64,000 bases of DNA from Winogradskyella eckloniae (GTDB lineage: Bacteria; Bacteroidota; Bacteroidia; Flavobacteriales; Flavobacteriaceae): contig NZ_JABRWP010000006.1 in NCBI RefSeq assembly GCF_013249045.1, positions 62,001-126,000 on the forward strand, in the 5' to 3' direction. Below are positions 37,380 to 46,809 of this stretch, in pieces. The notes under the pieces were generated by a model, which had not been told where the DNA came from, made no database searches, and saw only the letters and a list, made by a program, of their open reading frames with translations. Position 1 is the first letter of the stretch; each line of letters opens with the position of its first letter. The translations under genes and the position numbers were made by a program.

Positions 37380-37591
37380 CCATTTATATTGAATAATTAC
37401 AAATTAACCATTTACTAATTTAGTAAGGCTTCTCAAATAAGTCATTTTGTTGCTGAAAAAAATCAATTACTTTTATAAGACCTAGAGTATAAGGAGTTGG
37501 TTGATTAGAGAAAATTTAAAAACGAACTGAGCAAGCTAAATGTTCTTATTTGGTACATATTTGTAGTCATACAAACTAACTCATCATAATT
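37380..37591. promoter_or_regulatory. Central divergent promoter region
   Basis: This 212-bp AT-rich gap separates the leftward GH29-like gene from the rightward receptor gene and must hold the promoters of both main arms. I see no clear TAnnTTTG box at a standard spacing, and no full copy of the 27-bp motif. A partial AGCAAGC occurs near 37530. Confidence 0.5.
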
Positions 37592-40500
37592 ATGAAAAAT
37601 AATAATTCGCAATTTATACTACTTATAATTCTATTTCAATGCTTTATAGGTTTTGCACAAGATATAGTTATTACAGGTGTCGTTACTGATGTCAATAAAG
37701 TGCCTTTGCCTGGCGCTAGTATTATTGAAAAAGGTACTAAAAACGGTGCAATGACTAATATGGATGGAGAGTATTCTATTGAATTAAAGAATGATGATGC
37801 CATATTAGTGTTTCATTATATAGGTTTTAAGACCATAGAATATTCTACGACAGGTAAAAATGTCATTGATGTTGTTATGGTTGTAGATTCAGAAGCATTA
37901 GATGAAGTTGTGATTACTACAGGAATTAGAGCTGCACAGCGCTCTGCAATTGATTTAAAGCGTAATGCGACTAACGTTATTGAAGCTATTACGCCAGAGG
38001 ATATTGGGAGCTTTTCAGATAGTAATGTTGCAGATGCTTTACAGAGAGTGGCAAGTGTTCAGATTGAAAGAAATGTTGATGATGTGTCAGGAGATAGAGT
38101 GTCTATTCGTGGTTTAGGCCCTCAATTTGTAAAGGTAACTATGAATGGACGTGTGCCTATTTCTGGTGGTAATGAAGGGAAGTCAGATTTTAGAAAGTTT
38201 AATTTAAATGTTATTCCTACCGAAATTATTTCTCGTGCAAAAATTCACATGACTTCTCAAGCCAAACATACGTCTACATCACTAGGTGGTACTGTTGATT
38301 TTGAAACATTGAAGCCATTGGATAAAAAATACAAAAAAGGAAAAAATTATTTTGCAAGTTTAAATGTTAGAGCCTCTGCTGATAGTGAATTTAAGGATAT
38401 TGAATCTACTTATAATGCGTCACCCAATTATAGAGTGAATGCAGCTTTTGGAGGTAAGCTAAACGATAACTTGGGGGCTATTGTTTCTGTAATTAATTCT
38501 GACGAAGCTTATGCAAAACAATCATCTACATTTAGAGGTTACCGTTTTGTTGATTTACAAGAAGATTCTAATAATGATGGTGTTTTCAATGTTGATGACG
38601 GAGATCAACTTTACGAAGATGTCTTAACGCCAGCTACGATTAATAATGTTTATATGAATGGTGTTAGAAGACGTTTAGCATTAGCAACTGCAATTCAATG
38701 GAAGGTAAATGATAATTTAGAATTTATTGGAGATTACGTGCTTACAAGACTAAATAGTGATTCAGACAGACAAATGTTTCAGATGAGTTTAGCGCCAGGT
38801 GGTGCTAATGGATTATTCGGAGCTAATAACTTTTTTAGCCCAGGAAGTATAGATTTTAATGGCAATAATTTACTTTATATAGATGGTGCAGGCTCACAAT
38901 TAAATGGAGCTAATATTCAAAATAAAAATCAATTTTACGACAACCACGCAACAAATAATATAGCAGGATTACGTACTAAGTTTAAAGCGTCTGATAAATT
39001 GAAGATTGATATTGATATGGCGTATTCTAATCTTAACTTTTTTCAGAATCTAACGCAGATCACAACACGGTTAAACGGTTCAGATTACGATAAAGATTCT
39101 TTTAGTATTGATTTAAGAGGAGAATTACCACAGTATAGTATTCCAGATGAGGCTTTTGATTCATCATTATTAACACTTCGCCCTACAGCAAGACGACTTA
39201 TTAGAACAAAGGGTGATAATTTTTCTTCAAAATTAGATTTTGAATATAAGTTAAGTAATAAAACAGATTTATTTGTCGGTTCTAGAATTGCAACAACAGA
39301 GTTTGAAGCAAGAGAAGCGAGTTTAAATTATAGCAATTATACGACAGAACAAGAAGAATCTATTATAGCTCTTATTGGAGACAATCTTACTTCAGATGGT
39401 TTTATGTATGGTGATATTGGTTTGTCACAATGGCTGTATACACCAGGACGTGAAGTGTTAAATCTAACACCAGATTTTGCAAACCTAGACGGAGGAAGTG
39501 CTTTTGACTTTGAAACACCTTTAAGTGAAGTTGAATCTGATGAAGATAATCTGCAATTAAGTAGATCGAGATCTTATGGTGCCAGAGAAATGTCTTTTGC
39601 AAATTATGCTCAAGTAGATACTAAAGTTACAGTGTTTAATATTCCTACTTATGTCAATTTTGGTGTAAGAGTTATAAAAACAGATAATACATCTTGGGGG
39701 TTTTCTGCAGTGAGCCAATTTGACCCACTTACAGAAGATGATGTAAGTGATGTAGAGTTGAATGGTGCACTATATCATGAAGTTGATAATTCTAGATGGG
39801 ATGTGTTACCTAGTTTTACGGCAAATTTTGATTTACGAGAAAATATCAAATACCGTTGGAGTATTTCAAGAGGAATAGCTCGACCAGCCTATAGAAATTT
39901 AATTCCAAATGCTTCTATTCGTTTTTTAGACCCATCGTCTGAAATATTCGATCCAAGTTCTCCAAATTATGTGTCAGATTTAGGTTCTAGTACGATTAGA
40001 GGAACAATTACAACTGGCAATCCCTATATAACGCCTTATTCTGCTTGGATGTTTGATAATACATTAGGTGTATATACAAAAAATGGAGGTTCATTTACAG
40101 GAAGTGTGTTTTACAAAAGATTGATAGATTACATTGGTAGAGAAACACTGATTAACCAAGCTTACCCTGGAGAAGAGGAATTAGGTGTTGCTATTCCGGC
40201 AGGTCAAGAAGATTTATTATTTGATATTTCTAAAACTATAAATATAACAAATGCTCAACTATATGGTTTTGCTATTGGATTTAATCAGCACTTTACATTC
40301 TTACCTGGTTTTGCAAGTGGATTCGGTTTACGTGCCAATTATTCTTACGTCGGAAGTAATTTTGACGATGCCTATGGTGATGCAACCAATGGACTTCCTG
40401 GCTCGTCTAAACACAGTTTTAATAGTGTATTGTACTATCAAAAATATGGTTTCTCTTTTAGATTTGCTGCGGCTTACAGAAGTAATTATTTAAGTAATTT

Positions 40501-40729
40501 AGGAGGTGTTGGTAATACACGTGCAGATGAAGCACACTATACAGAAGGCACCACTAGATTAGGGATGAATTTAAAGTATAAATTTACTAAAGCACTAACC
40601 GTAAGTGTAAGTGTTAGTGACCTTACAGGTGAAGATAACCGAAGATATATTGAAAATGATACAAATAATTTAAACTCTTATTATCGAAATAACCCTAATT
40701 GGACATTAGGCTTAAGGTTGAAAATATAG
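37592..40729 (+). CDS. TonB-dependent outer-membrane receptor (no SusD partner)
   Basis: 1045 residues: signal peptide ending IGFAQ (about 23), carboxypeptidase-regulatory-like beta-sandwich at about 25-110 (GVVTDVNKVPLPGASIIEKGT), a TonB-box-like DEVVITTG, a plug domain at about 120-240 (DSNVADALQRVASVQIER, RVSIRGLGPQFVKVTMNG), then a 22-stranded-type barrel ending WTLGLRLKI. The plug motif ALQRVxxVQIER is the style of Xanthomonas/Caulobacter-type receptors rather than classic SusC, and no susD gene follows. It would import oligosaccharides using TonB energy. It is first in the plus-strand unit with GH29, TIM barrel and three sulfatases. Confidence 0.9.
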   Translation: MKNNNSQFILLIILFQCFIGFAQDIVITGVVTDVNKVPLPGASIIEKGTKNGAMTNMDGEYSIELKNDDAILVFHYIGFKTIEYSTTGKNVIDVVMVVDSEALDEVVITTGIRAAQRSAIDLKRNATNVIEAITPEDIGSFSDSNVADALQRVASVQIERNVDDVSGDRVSIRGLGPQFVKVTMNGRVPISGGNEGKSDFRKFNLNVIPTEIISRAKIHMTSQAKHTSTSLGGTVDFETLKPLDKKYKKGKNYFASLNVRASADSEFKDIESTYNASPNYRVNAAFGGKLNDNLGAIVSVINSDEAYAKQSSTFRGYRFVDLQEDSNNDGVFNVDDGDQLYEDVLTPATINNVYMNGVRRRLALATAIQWKVNDNLEFIGDYVLTRLNSDSDRQMFQMSLAPGGANGLFGANNFFSPGSIDFNGNNLLYIDGAGSQLNGANIQNKNQFYDNHATNNIAGLRTKFKASDKLKIDIDMAYSNLNFFQNLTQITTRLNGSDYDKDSFSIDLRGELPQYSIPDEAFDSSLLTLRPTARRLIRTKGDNFSSKLDFEYKLSNKTDLFVGSRIATTEFEAREASLNYSNYTTEQEESIIALIGDNLTSDGFMYGDIGLSQWLYTPGREVLNLTPDFANLDGGSAFDFETPLSEVESDEDNLQLSRSRSYGAREMSFANYAQVDTKVTVFNIPTYVNFGVRVIKTDNTSWGFSAVSQFDPLTEDDVSDVELNGALYHEVDNSRWDVLPSFTANFDLRENIKYRWSISRGIARPAYRNLIPNASIRFLDPSSEIFDPSSPNYVSDLGSSTIRGTITTGNPYITPYSAWMFDNTLGVYTKNGGSFTGSVFYKRLIDYIGRETLINQAYPGEEELGVAIPAGQEDLLFDISKTINITNAQLYGFAIGFNQHFTFLPGFASGFGLRANYSYVGSNFDDAYGDATNGLPGSSKHSFNSVLYYQKYGFSFRFAAAYRSNYLSNLGGVGNTRADEAHYTEGTTRLGMNLKYKFTKALTVSVSVSDLTGEDNRRYIENDTNNLNSYYRNNPNWTLGLRLKI

Positions 40730-40855
40730 TTTAATCATATAATTAATTTAAGCAGTCAACTTAATGGTGTTGACAACAAAAGAGGTTTAAAAAAAATGGG
40801 TGACAGTAGGTGTTATTTATCTACTAGTCAAACAAGAAAAAAATATAATACACAT

Positions 40856-42646
40856 ATGTTTAATAATCGATATTTACTAGTTTCCGTTCTCTTAATGCTT
40901 TTTAGCATTATGCATATCCATGCTCAAGACAAAAACAAAAAAGGTATGGAGGAAATGTGGGGCGAAACAACTGTTTCTGGTGATGCATTAAAAACAGGAA
41001 AAGCAAAGTTGTTTGATGAAGGGAATTACGGCATGTTTATTCATTGGGGTTTGTTTTCTAATTTAGGTGGTGTATGGGAAGATAAGACATATTATGGTAT
41101 AGGTGAATGGTTAATGAGTAAACGCGTTGCCAATATTGCTCCTGAAAAATACATGGAGACAGCAAAAACCTTTAATCCTACTAAGTTTGATGCTAAACAG
41201 ATTGCTCAATTAGCAAAAGATGCAGGCATGAAATATATTATAATAACAAGTAAGCATCATGAAGGATTTGCAATGTTTGATTCTGAAGCTAGTGATTTTA
41301 ATATAGTAGATGCCACACCGTTTGGTAGAGATCCAATGCACGAACTATCTGCTGCTTGTAAAGAATTAGGACTTGGATTTGGATTTTATTATTCGCATAA
41401 TCAAGATTGGACGGCTCCAGGAGGAACTAGAGGTCCAGAGGTTGATCAAAATGGAAATAAAGTAAGCTTTAAAGATTATTTCTATAATAAATGTAAGCCA
41501 CAAGTAAAAGAAATTTGCACCAATTATGGGCAAATAGACTTCGTATGGTTTGATACACCAGGAGATATGCCAAAAGAGTATGTTGTAGAATTAGCGGATA
41601 TGGTAAGAGAATTACAACCAAATGCAATGATGTGTAGTCGCGTAGGTTATGGGATGGGTGATTATGCCAGTATTGGAGATATGGAAGTGCCTACTCGAAA
41701 TGTAGAAGGACTATGGGAAACCTGTGACACTAACAACGATTCATGGTCTTATGCTTGGTATGATAATAATTTTAAAAGCCCTAAAAAGATTTTAGGTAGG
41801 GTTATTGAAACTGTGGCTAGAGGAGGTACATACTTATTTAATGTAGGCCCTGATAGTGATGGTGCAATACCTAATATAGGTATAAAGTTTTTACAAGAGT
41901 CGGGACAATGGATAAAGAAATATCCGCAAGTTGTATATGCAGCAGGCAGTTCTCCTTGGGGTTATGCATTACCTTGGGGTGACGTCACAACAAAAGATAC
42001 ATCACTTTATTTATCTGTAAGTGAATGGCCAACTAATGGTAAATTATACTTACCAGGATTAAAATCTAAAGTTAAAAAAATAGTCCTTTTAGATAATGAT
42101 AAAAGGAGTTCACTTAAATTTTCTAAAAATAAAGATTGGTTAATTATTGACGTTCCATTTGAAGCACCAGAAGAATTGATTTCTGTAATTGAAGTAGAAC
42201 TTGAAGAAGCAGAAGCTGTTGTTGAAACAGACTTAGGGATATATCCCAATATTCCAACAAGGCTCTTAACAGAATTTGGTGAGGTTGAAGGGGCTGAACA
42301 AAAAAATGTACGTTGGATGGAGAAATTTGGAGAATGGAAACATGCCAACCAAGTAAGTAATTGGGAAGAAGACGGAACAGTTTGTTGGGAAGTCAATGTG
42401 CAAGAGCCTGGTTATTATTATTTAGATTTAGAATACAAAGGGGACGGACGCCTAGTTTGGAAAACAACAACCGATGAAGGAATTAAAATTCAAAACCAGC
42501 AAGCGGCAACAGATAAATATGCTTACCGTAGAATGGGAATTTTAGAATTTAAAACAGCGGGTAATCATATTATAAAAACAACGTTGGTCGAAGGTAATTC
42601 TGATACATCGAGCTTAAAATCTATCAAAATTTCGCCTATTAAATAG
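40856..42646 (+). CDS. GH29 alpha-L-fucosidase with C-terminal beta-sandwich
   Basis: 596 residues from the ATG at 40856; an upstream in-frame ATG at 40796 would spoil the signal peptide (MFNNRYLLVSVLLMLFSIMH..HAQ). Canonical GH29 motifs: YGMFIHWGLFSNLGG near 58-72, ITSKHHEGFAMFDS at 130-143, GFYYSHNQDW, and predicted nucleophile Asp233 in DFVWFDTPGD. After the barrel and its beta domain, an additional sandwich (from about 465; EVEGAEQKN, YYYLDLEYKG) looks like a carbohydrate-binding or DUF5077-like module. It releases terminal alpha-L-fucose by a retaining mechanism. It lies 126 bp after the receptor gene and 10 bp before the TIM-barrel gene. Confidence 0.92.
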   Translation: MFNNRYLLVSVLLMLFSIMHIHAQDKNKKGMEEMWGETTVSGDALKTGKAKLFDEGNYGMFIHWGLFSNLGGVWEDKTYYGIGEWLMSKRVANIAPEKYMETAKTFNPTKFDAKQIAQLAKDAGMKYIIITSKHHEGFAMFDSEASDFNIVDATPFGRDPMHELSAACKELGLGFGFYYSHNQDWTAPGGTRGPEVDQNGNKVSFKDYFYNKCKPQVKEICTNYGQIDFVWFDTPGDMPKEYVVELADMVRELQPNAMMCSRVGYGMGDYASIGDMEVPTRNVEGLWETCDTNNDSWSYAWYDNNFKSPKKILGRVIETVARGGTYLFNVGPDSDGAIPNIGIKFLQESGQWIKKYPQVVYAAGSSPWGYALPWGDVTTKDTSLYLSVSEWPTNGKLYLPGLKSKVKKIVLLDNDKRSSLKFSKNKDWLIIDVPFEAPEELISVIEVELEEAEAVVETDLGIYPNIPTRLLTEFGEVEGAEQKNVRWMEKFGEWKHANQVSNWEEDGTVCWEVNVQEPGYYYLDLEYKGDGRLVWKTTTDEGIKIQNQQAATDKYAYRRMGILEFKTAGNHIIKTTLVEGNSDTSSLKSIKISPIK

Positions 42647-42656
42647 TCATAACATT

Positions 42657-43811
42657 ATGAATTTAGCTGCTTTACATAAAAGTTTATTGTTAATAGCTCT
42701 TTTTACGGTATATACAGCCGTTTCACAAAATGATAAGCATTATCCAAAATTTAATTGGGACAAGGTTCCAGTAGCTTTTCACTTTGGGAAAAAAGGAGAT
42801 TTGCTAACCAAGTCTGAAGCCGAATTTATAGCAGAGCGTTCAAATTTTACGGTTTTAGAAAAGGCGCATGGATTTCCTAAATATAAACATTCGGAAGAGG
42901 CCATTGCGGCAGATGCAGAAGTGTTAAAGAATTTAAATCCAGATATGAAGGTGGTATTCTATTGGAATGCGTTTTTAGATTACAATATGTATAAAGCGCA
43001 TGAAGATTACCAAACGAATTCAGATTGGTGGCTTAAAACAAAAACAGGCGATTTAGATGTAAAGAATAATAGAATTAAACGTTACGATTTGTCTAATTCT
43101 GAAGTTCGAGAATGGTGGTCTGATGTCGCAGAAATTAATTTGAAAGATAAAAACATTGATGGTGTTTTTTTTGATGGTTTAGTGCAAGTAACCAATCCTG
43201 GGAATAAAAAATTGTGGGGAACTGAAAAATTTGAAGCCATTCAACAAGGTTTAAAGGATCTAATAAAAGAGACTAGAGCCAAAATTGGAAACGATAAATT
43301 AATTGTATATAATGGTATTCGCTCCACACCAAAAAGAAATAGTGAAAATGATTTTCCAGAATTTACGGATGCCATCATGATTGAGCATTTCGGATATTTT
43401 AATAGCAAAACGAAAGAAAGTATGCTTAAAGATATCCAAGAAATGGAAAAAGCTGGTAAAAGTGGAAAAATTGTGGTGTTTAAGACATGGCCAGAAAATG
43501 CTTGGTTAAACAAAGCTTTTATGACTAAATCTGAAAAAGAAAAAGAAGAAATTTCTAAAAAACATTTAACTTTTGCCTTAGCTTCTTTTTTGGCTGGCGC
43601 GCAAAAGCATTCTTATATCAGTTACAATTGGGGTTATCGCTTAGGAATGGGTTCGCTGCTATGGTATCCTGAATTTGATAAACCGCTAGGGAAACCTTTA
43701 GACGAGATGCAAGTAGATGGTTGGATTTTAACCAGAAACTATGAACATGCTAGTATTTGGGTTGATTTAGAAAACAAGAAAGCTACGATAGATTGGAAAA
43801 TACAAAATTAA
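42657..43811 (+). CDS. Putative TIM-barrel glycoside hydrolase (copy 2)
   Basis: 384 residues with a signal peptide ending TAVSQ (about 24). It is homologous to the protein at 34639: NWDKVPVAFHFGKKGDLLTK mirrors SWDKIPLYMHLRKAEAFTKK, and the C-termini share an EH-x3-WxDxxNKKAxxxWK block. Candidate catalytic residues are Asp173 (DGVFFDG) and Glu243 (AIMIEHFG). A block YWNAFLDYNMY at 102-112 replaces YYKNVVINWGSY. It differs from copy 1 in lacking a lipobox, so one copy may be surface-anchored and the other periplasmic. Family not assigned; a fucan-active role is inferred from context. The next sulfatase gene starts 4 bp after the stop. Confidence 0.55.
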   Translation: MNLAALHKSLLLIALFTVYTAVSQNDKHYPKFNWDKVPVAFHFGKKGDLLTKSEAEFIAERSNFTVLEKAHGFPKYKHSEEAIAADAEVLKNLNPDMKVVFYWNAFLDYNMYKAHEDYQTNSDWWLKTKTGDLDVKNNRIKRYDLSNSEVREWWSDVAEINLKDKNIDGVFFDGLVQVTNPGNKKLWGTEKFEAIQQGLKDLIKETRAKIGNDKLIVYNGIRSTPKRNSENDFPEFTDAIMIEHFGYFNSKTKESMLKDIQEMEKAGKSGKIVVFKTWPENAWLNKAFMTKSEKEKEEISKKHLTFALASFLAGAQKHSYISYNWGYRLGMGSLLWYPEFDKPLGKPLDEMQVDGWILTRNYEHASIWVDLENKKATIDWKIQN

Positions 43812-43815
43812 TATC

Positions 43816-45357
43816 ATGAAAATAAGCGCCTACTATTACTTAATAATGTTGGTGGGCTTAACAGCTTGTCAAGAACAAATAAAATCAACACCTCAAGTTA
43901 ATAAGCCCAACATCATCATATTTTATGCAGATGATATGGGGTTTGGTGATTTACAAATTCAAAACCCGCAATCTAAAATACCTACACCTCATTTAAATCA
44001 ATTAGCAAAAGAAGGTCTAATAATGACAGATGCACATAGTTCTTCAGGAGTTTGTACGCCAAGTCGCTATGCATTGTTATCTGGTCGTTATCATTGGAGA
44101 GATTTTAATGATATCGTACACGCTATGGGTGAATCTGTCTTTAAAGAAAATCAGGTAACATTACCTAAAATTCTAAATAATAACGGTTACAACACAGCAG
44201 CTATTGGTAAATGGCATTTAGGGTGGAATTGGGAAGCGATTAGAAAAAAAGAGATTACACAAAAAGTAAAAGCTAAACATGGTAAAAAAGAAGTAGAAGT
44301 TTGGCCAGCTCTAGCTTATGATTGGGGAAAATCAATTCCTAAAGGTCCTTTATCAATAGGTTTTGATTCTTATTTTGGTGATGGTACTATAAATTTCCCA
44401 CCTTATACATGGATCGAAGACGATAAAGTAAAGGAAATTCCTACATTAACATTACAACATCCTAAAGAAGATTTTGCATTAGAAGGTAATTGGGAACTAC
44501 GACCAGGACCAGCTGTTAAAGATTGGGATTTTTATAAAGTGTTGCCAACCGTTACGCGTAAAGCTGTTACTTTTATAAAAAATCAGGAAAAAGCAAAAGC
44601 ACCTTTCTTTCTATACATGGCGTTTCCTTCACCTCACGCACCTATAATTCCTAATGAGGAGTTTAGAGGAAAGAGCAAAGCAGGACCATATGGCGATTTT
44701 GTGTACCAAACTGATGATGCTGTCGGTCGTATATTAGAGGCTCTAAAAGCGATTAATGCAGATGAAAACACTATCGTGATTTTTACTTCAGATAATGGTT
44801 CAGAGCGTTATGCATACGAGCGTATCAAAAATTACAACCACGATAGTTCTCATCCTTTTAGAGGTGTAAAAAGGGATATATATGAAGGAGGGCATCATGT
44901 TCCTTTTATTGTAAAATGGCCCAAACATATAGAACCAGGTACTACGAGTAATCAATTGTTTAGCCAAATCGATATCCTAAACACATTGGTGTCGCTAACA
45001 AATAGTGAATTACCAGATGGTTTTCAGCACGATAGTTATAATTTTTCTGATGTTTGGTTAACGAATACAGTTGAACCTATAAGAGAGATTATGGTTCATA
45101 ATACTTGGTCTTCAAAATATGCGATAAGAAAAGGCGATTGGTTATACATTAATAATAAAGATGGTTACCACACCAGAATTCCAAAATGGTTTGATGAAGG
45201 ACAGCGTTTCAATACCGCTAAGGATACAATTCAGCTCTTTAATCTTAAAGACGACGTTGGCCAAAACACCAATTTAGCAAGTCAGTACCCAGAAAAAGTG
45301 AATGAATTATCGGCAGCACTACTAGACGAGCAAAAAAGAGAAACTTTTGGAGATTAA
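43816..45357 (+). CDS. S1 family sulfatase, lipoprotein (CTPSR)
   Basis: 513-residue type I sulfatase; the lipobox GLTAC places the lipid Cys at 18. Metal strand YADDMGFGD, formylglycine Cys80 in V-C-T-P-S-R, then YALLSGRYHW, GKWHLGWNW, PSPHAP and TSDNGSE. It is the close relative of the sulfatase at 25835. Lipidation implies an outer-membrane location, where it could desulfate before import. Only 4 bp separate it from the TIM-barrel gene and 13 bp from the next sulfatase gene, so one transcript is very likely. Confidence 0.92.
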   Translation: MKISAYYYLIMLVGLTACQEQIKSTPQVNKPNIIIFYADDMGFGDLQIQNPQSKIPTPHLNQLAKEGLIMTDAHSSSGVCTPSRYALLSGRYHWRDFNDIVHAMGESVFKENQVTLPKILNNNGYNTAAIGKWHLGWNWEAIRKKEITQKVKAKHGKKEVEVWPALAYDWGKSIPKGPLSIGFDSYFGDGTINFPPYTWIEDDKVKEIPTLTLQHPKEDFALEGNWELRPGPAVKDWDFYKVLPTVTRKAVTFIKNQEKAKAPFFLYMAFPSPHAPIIPNEEFRGKSKAGPYGDFVYQTDDAVGRILEALKAINADENTIVIFTSDNGSERYAYERIKNYNHDSSHPFRGVKRDIYEGGHHVPFIVKWPKHIEPGTTSNQLFSQIDILNTLVSLTNSELPDGFQHDSYNFSDVWLTNTVEPIREIMVHNTWSSKYAIRKGDWLYINNKDGYHTRIPKWFDEGQRFNTAKDTIQLFNLKDDVGQNTNLASQYPEKVNELSAALLDEQKRETFGD

Positions 45358-45370
45358 TTGTGATAGCAGA

Positions 45371-46771
45371 ATGAGTTTTATAAAACAAATTGCGCTTTTA
45401 TTAGTAACTATTTTAATGTGTTCTTGTAATGATGCAAGAAAGGCAACTGTATCGAATGTAGAAACAGAAGTATTGTCTGGCGATTCGCAACCAAACATTA
45501 TTTTTATTTTCGCAGATGATTGGGGATACGGTGATTTAGGCGTATATGGAAATTCAGAAATTGAGACTCCAAATTTAGATAAAATGGCTTCAGAAGGCAC
45601 ACGCTTTACACAGTTTCATGTGACTAGTGGTGTATGTTCGCCAAGCAGAGCTTCTGTTTTAACTGGTCATTTTCCAGCAAGACATCGTGTGCACGGACAT
45701 TTTGCGGGCAACGAAGTTAATGCCAAACGTAATATGCCAAATTATTTAAATGATTCCTTGCCTGTTTACCTGCCTCAAATTATGCAAAAAGCAGGCTATG
45801 TAACAGCACATTTTGGGAAATGGCATTTGGGTGGAGGCGGCAAACCACATGGTGATCCTTTAGCTCCAGAACCTAAAGTATATGGTTATGATGAAACTCG
45901 AGTTTGGAATGGGAATGGACCAACCTGGAAGGGCGATCAAAAATGGCCCACTACACGTTATATGGATAGTGATACGTTATGGGTGCAAAGTTCGAGCAGA
46001 ATTGCAGTAGATGAAACGATAGATTTTATTAAACGAAATAAAGGGAAACAACCAATGTTTGTTAACCTGTGGTTAAAAGATCCACACACACCCTTATGGC
46101 CTTCCGAGAAGCAACGAGAATCTTTTAAAGGTTTATCACCAAGTAAAGAAACCTATTATGCGGTTTTAAAGGACGCTGATTTTCATGTAGGACGTTTGTT
46201 ATCGTTCATATCAGAAATGGGATTAGATGATAATACCTTAATAGTGTTTTCTAGTGATAATGGTCCTGCAGGATGGGGACCTTCTAAAGAAGCAGGATCA
46301 ACCGCAGGTTTAAAAGGAAGAAAAGTGGATATATTTCAAGGTGGTGTTGTGGTGCCTTTTATTGTAAAATGGAAACATCATGTCGAAGAAAATAAGGTAG
46401 ATTCTACAAGTGTTTTATCTACGGTAGATTTATTACCAACTTTTGCGAGCTTGGCACAAACAGAATTACCAAGCGATTATAGTATAGATGGTGAAAATAT
46501 CAGTTCTATTCTAGCAAACAATAGTTTTAATAGAACGAAGCCTTTATTTTGGGAGTGGCGTTTTCCTAAAGAGACAACCAATCAGTGGGCACAAGGAGCC
46601 GTTAGAAAAGGCAAATGGAAACTATTATTTAATGACAACCTAAAAAGAGAAGCGCTCTATGATATTTCTAAAGATCCTTTTGAGAAAAATAGTTTAGCCG
46701 AAAGTAATAAGCAACTCGTGAATGAATTTAAAACTCTTTGGAAAGCTTGGAAAAATGAACTACCTAAATAA
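45371..46771 (+). CDS. S1 family sulfatase, lipoprotein (CSPSR)
   Basis: 466 residues from the ATG at 45371. An earlier in-frame ATG at 45347 overlaps the previous gene by 11 bp, but the signal sequence MSFIKQIALLLVTILMCSC starts properly at 45371, with the lipobox MCSC giving lipid Cys19. Metal strand FADDWGYGD; formylglycine Cys89 in V-C-S-P-S-R; GKWHLGGGG, LKDPHTP and SSDNGPAG follow. A type I sulfatase of the arylsulfatase A style; sulfate position unknown. Second of three sulfatases in the rightward arm. Confidence 0.92.
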   Translation: MSFIKQIALLLVTILMCSCNDARKATVSNVETEVLSGDSQPNIIFIFADDWGYGDLGVYGNSEIETPNLDKMASEGTRFTQFHVTSGVCSPSRASVLTGHFPARHRVHGHFAGNEVNAKRNMPNYLNDSLPVYLPQIMQKAGYVTAHFGKWHLGGGGKPHGDPLAPEPKVYGYDETRVWNGNGPTWKGDQKWPTTRYMDSDTLWVQSSSRIAVDETIDFIKRNKGKQPMFVNLWLKDPHTPLWPSEKQRESFKGLSPSKETYYAVLKDADFHVGRLLSFISEMGLDDNTLIVFSSDNGPAGWGPSKEAGSTAGLKGRKVDIFQGGVVVPFIVKWKHHVEENKVDSTSVLSTVDLLPTFASLAQTELPSDYSIDGENISSILANNSFNRTKPLFWEWRFPKETTNQWAQGAVRKGKWKLLFNDNLKREALYDISKDPFEKNSLAESNKQLVNEFKTLWKAWKNELPK

Positions 46772-46809
46772 TTAAACAACAGTATTTACCTTCAAAATTT
46801 AGTATTAAA

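Noticed and set aside
37527..37555. Possible fourth copy of the 27-bp motif before the receptor gene
   Set aside because: Only AGCAAGC matches; the conserved TTGAAATGAG half is missing.
42007..42396. Minus-strand 129-codon frame inside GH29
   Set aside because: Serine-rich antisense shadow of a well-supported gene.
40730..43816. SusD gene after the receptor
   Set aside because: The following genes are GH29 and a TIM barrel; neither shows the helical SusD/RagB pattern.
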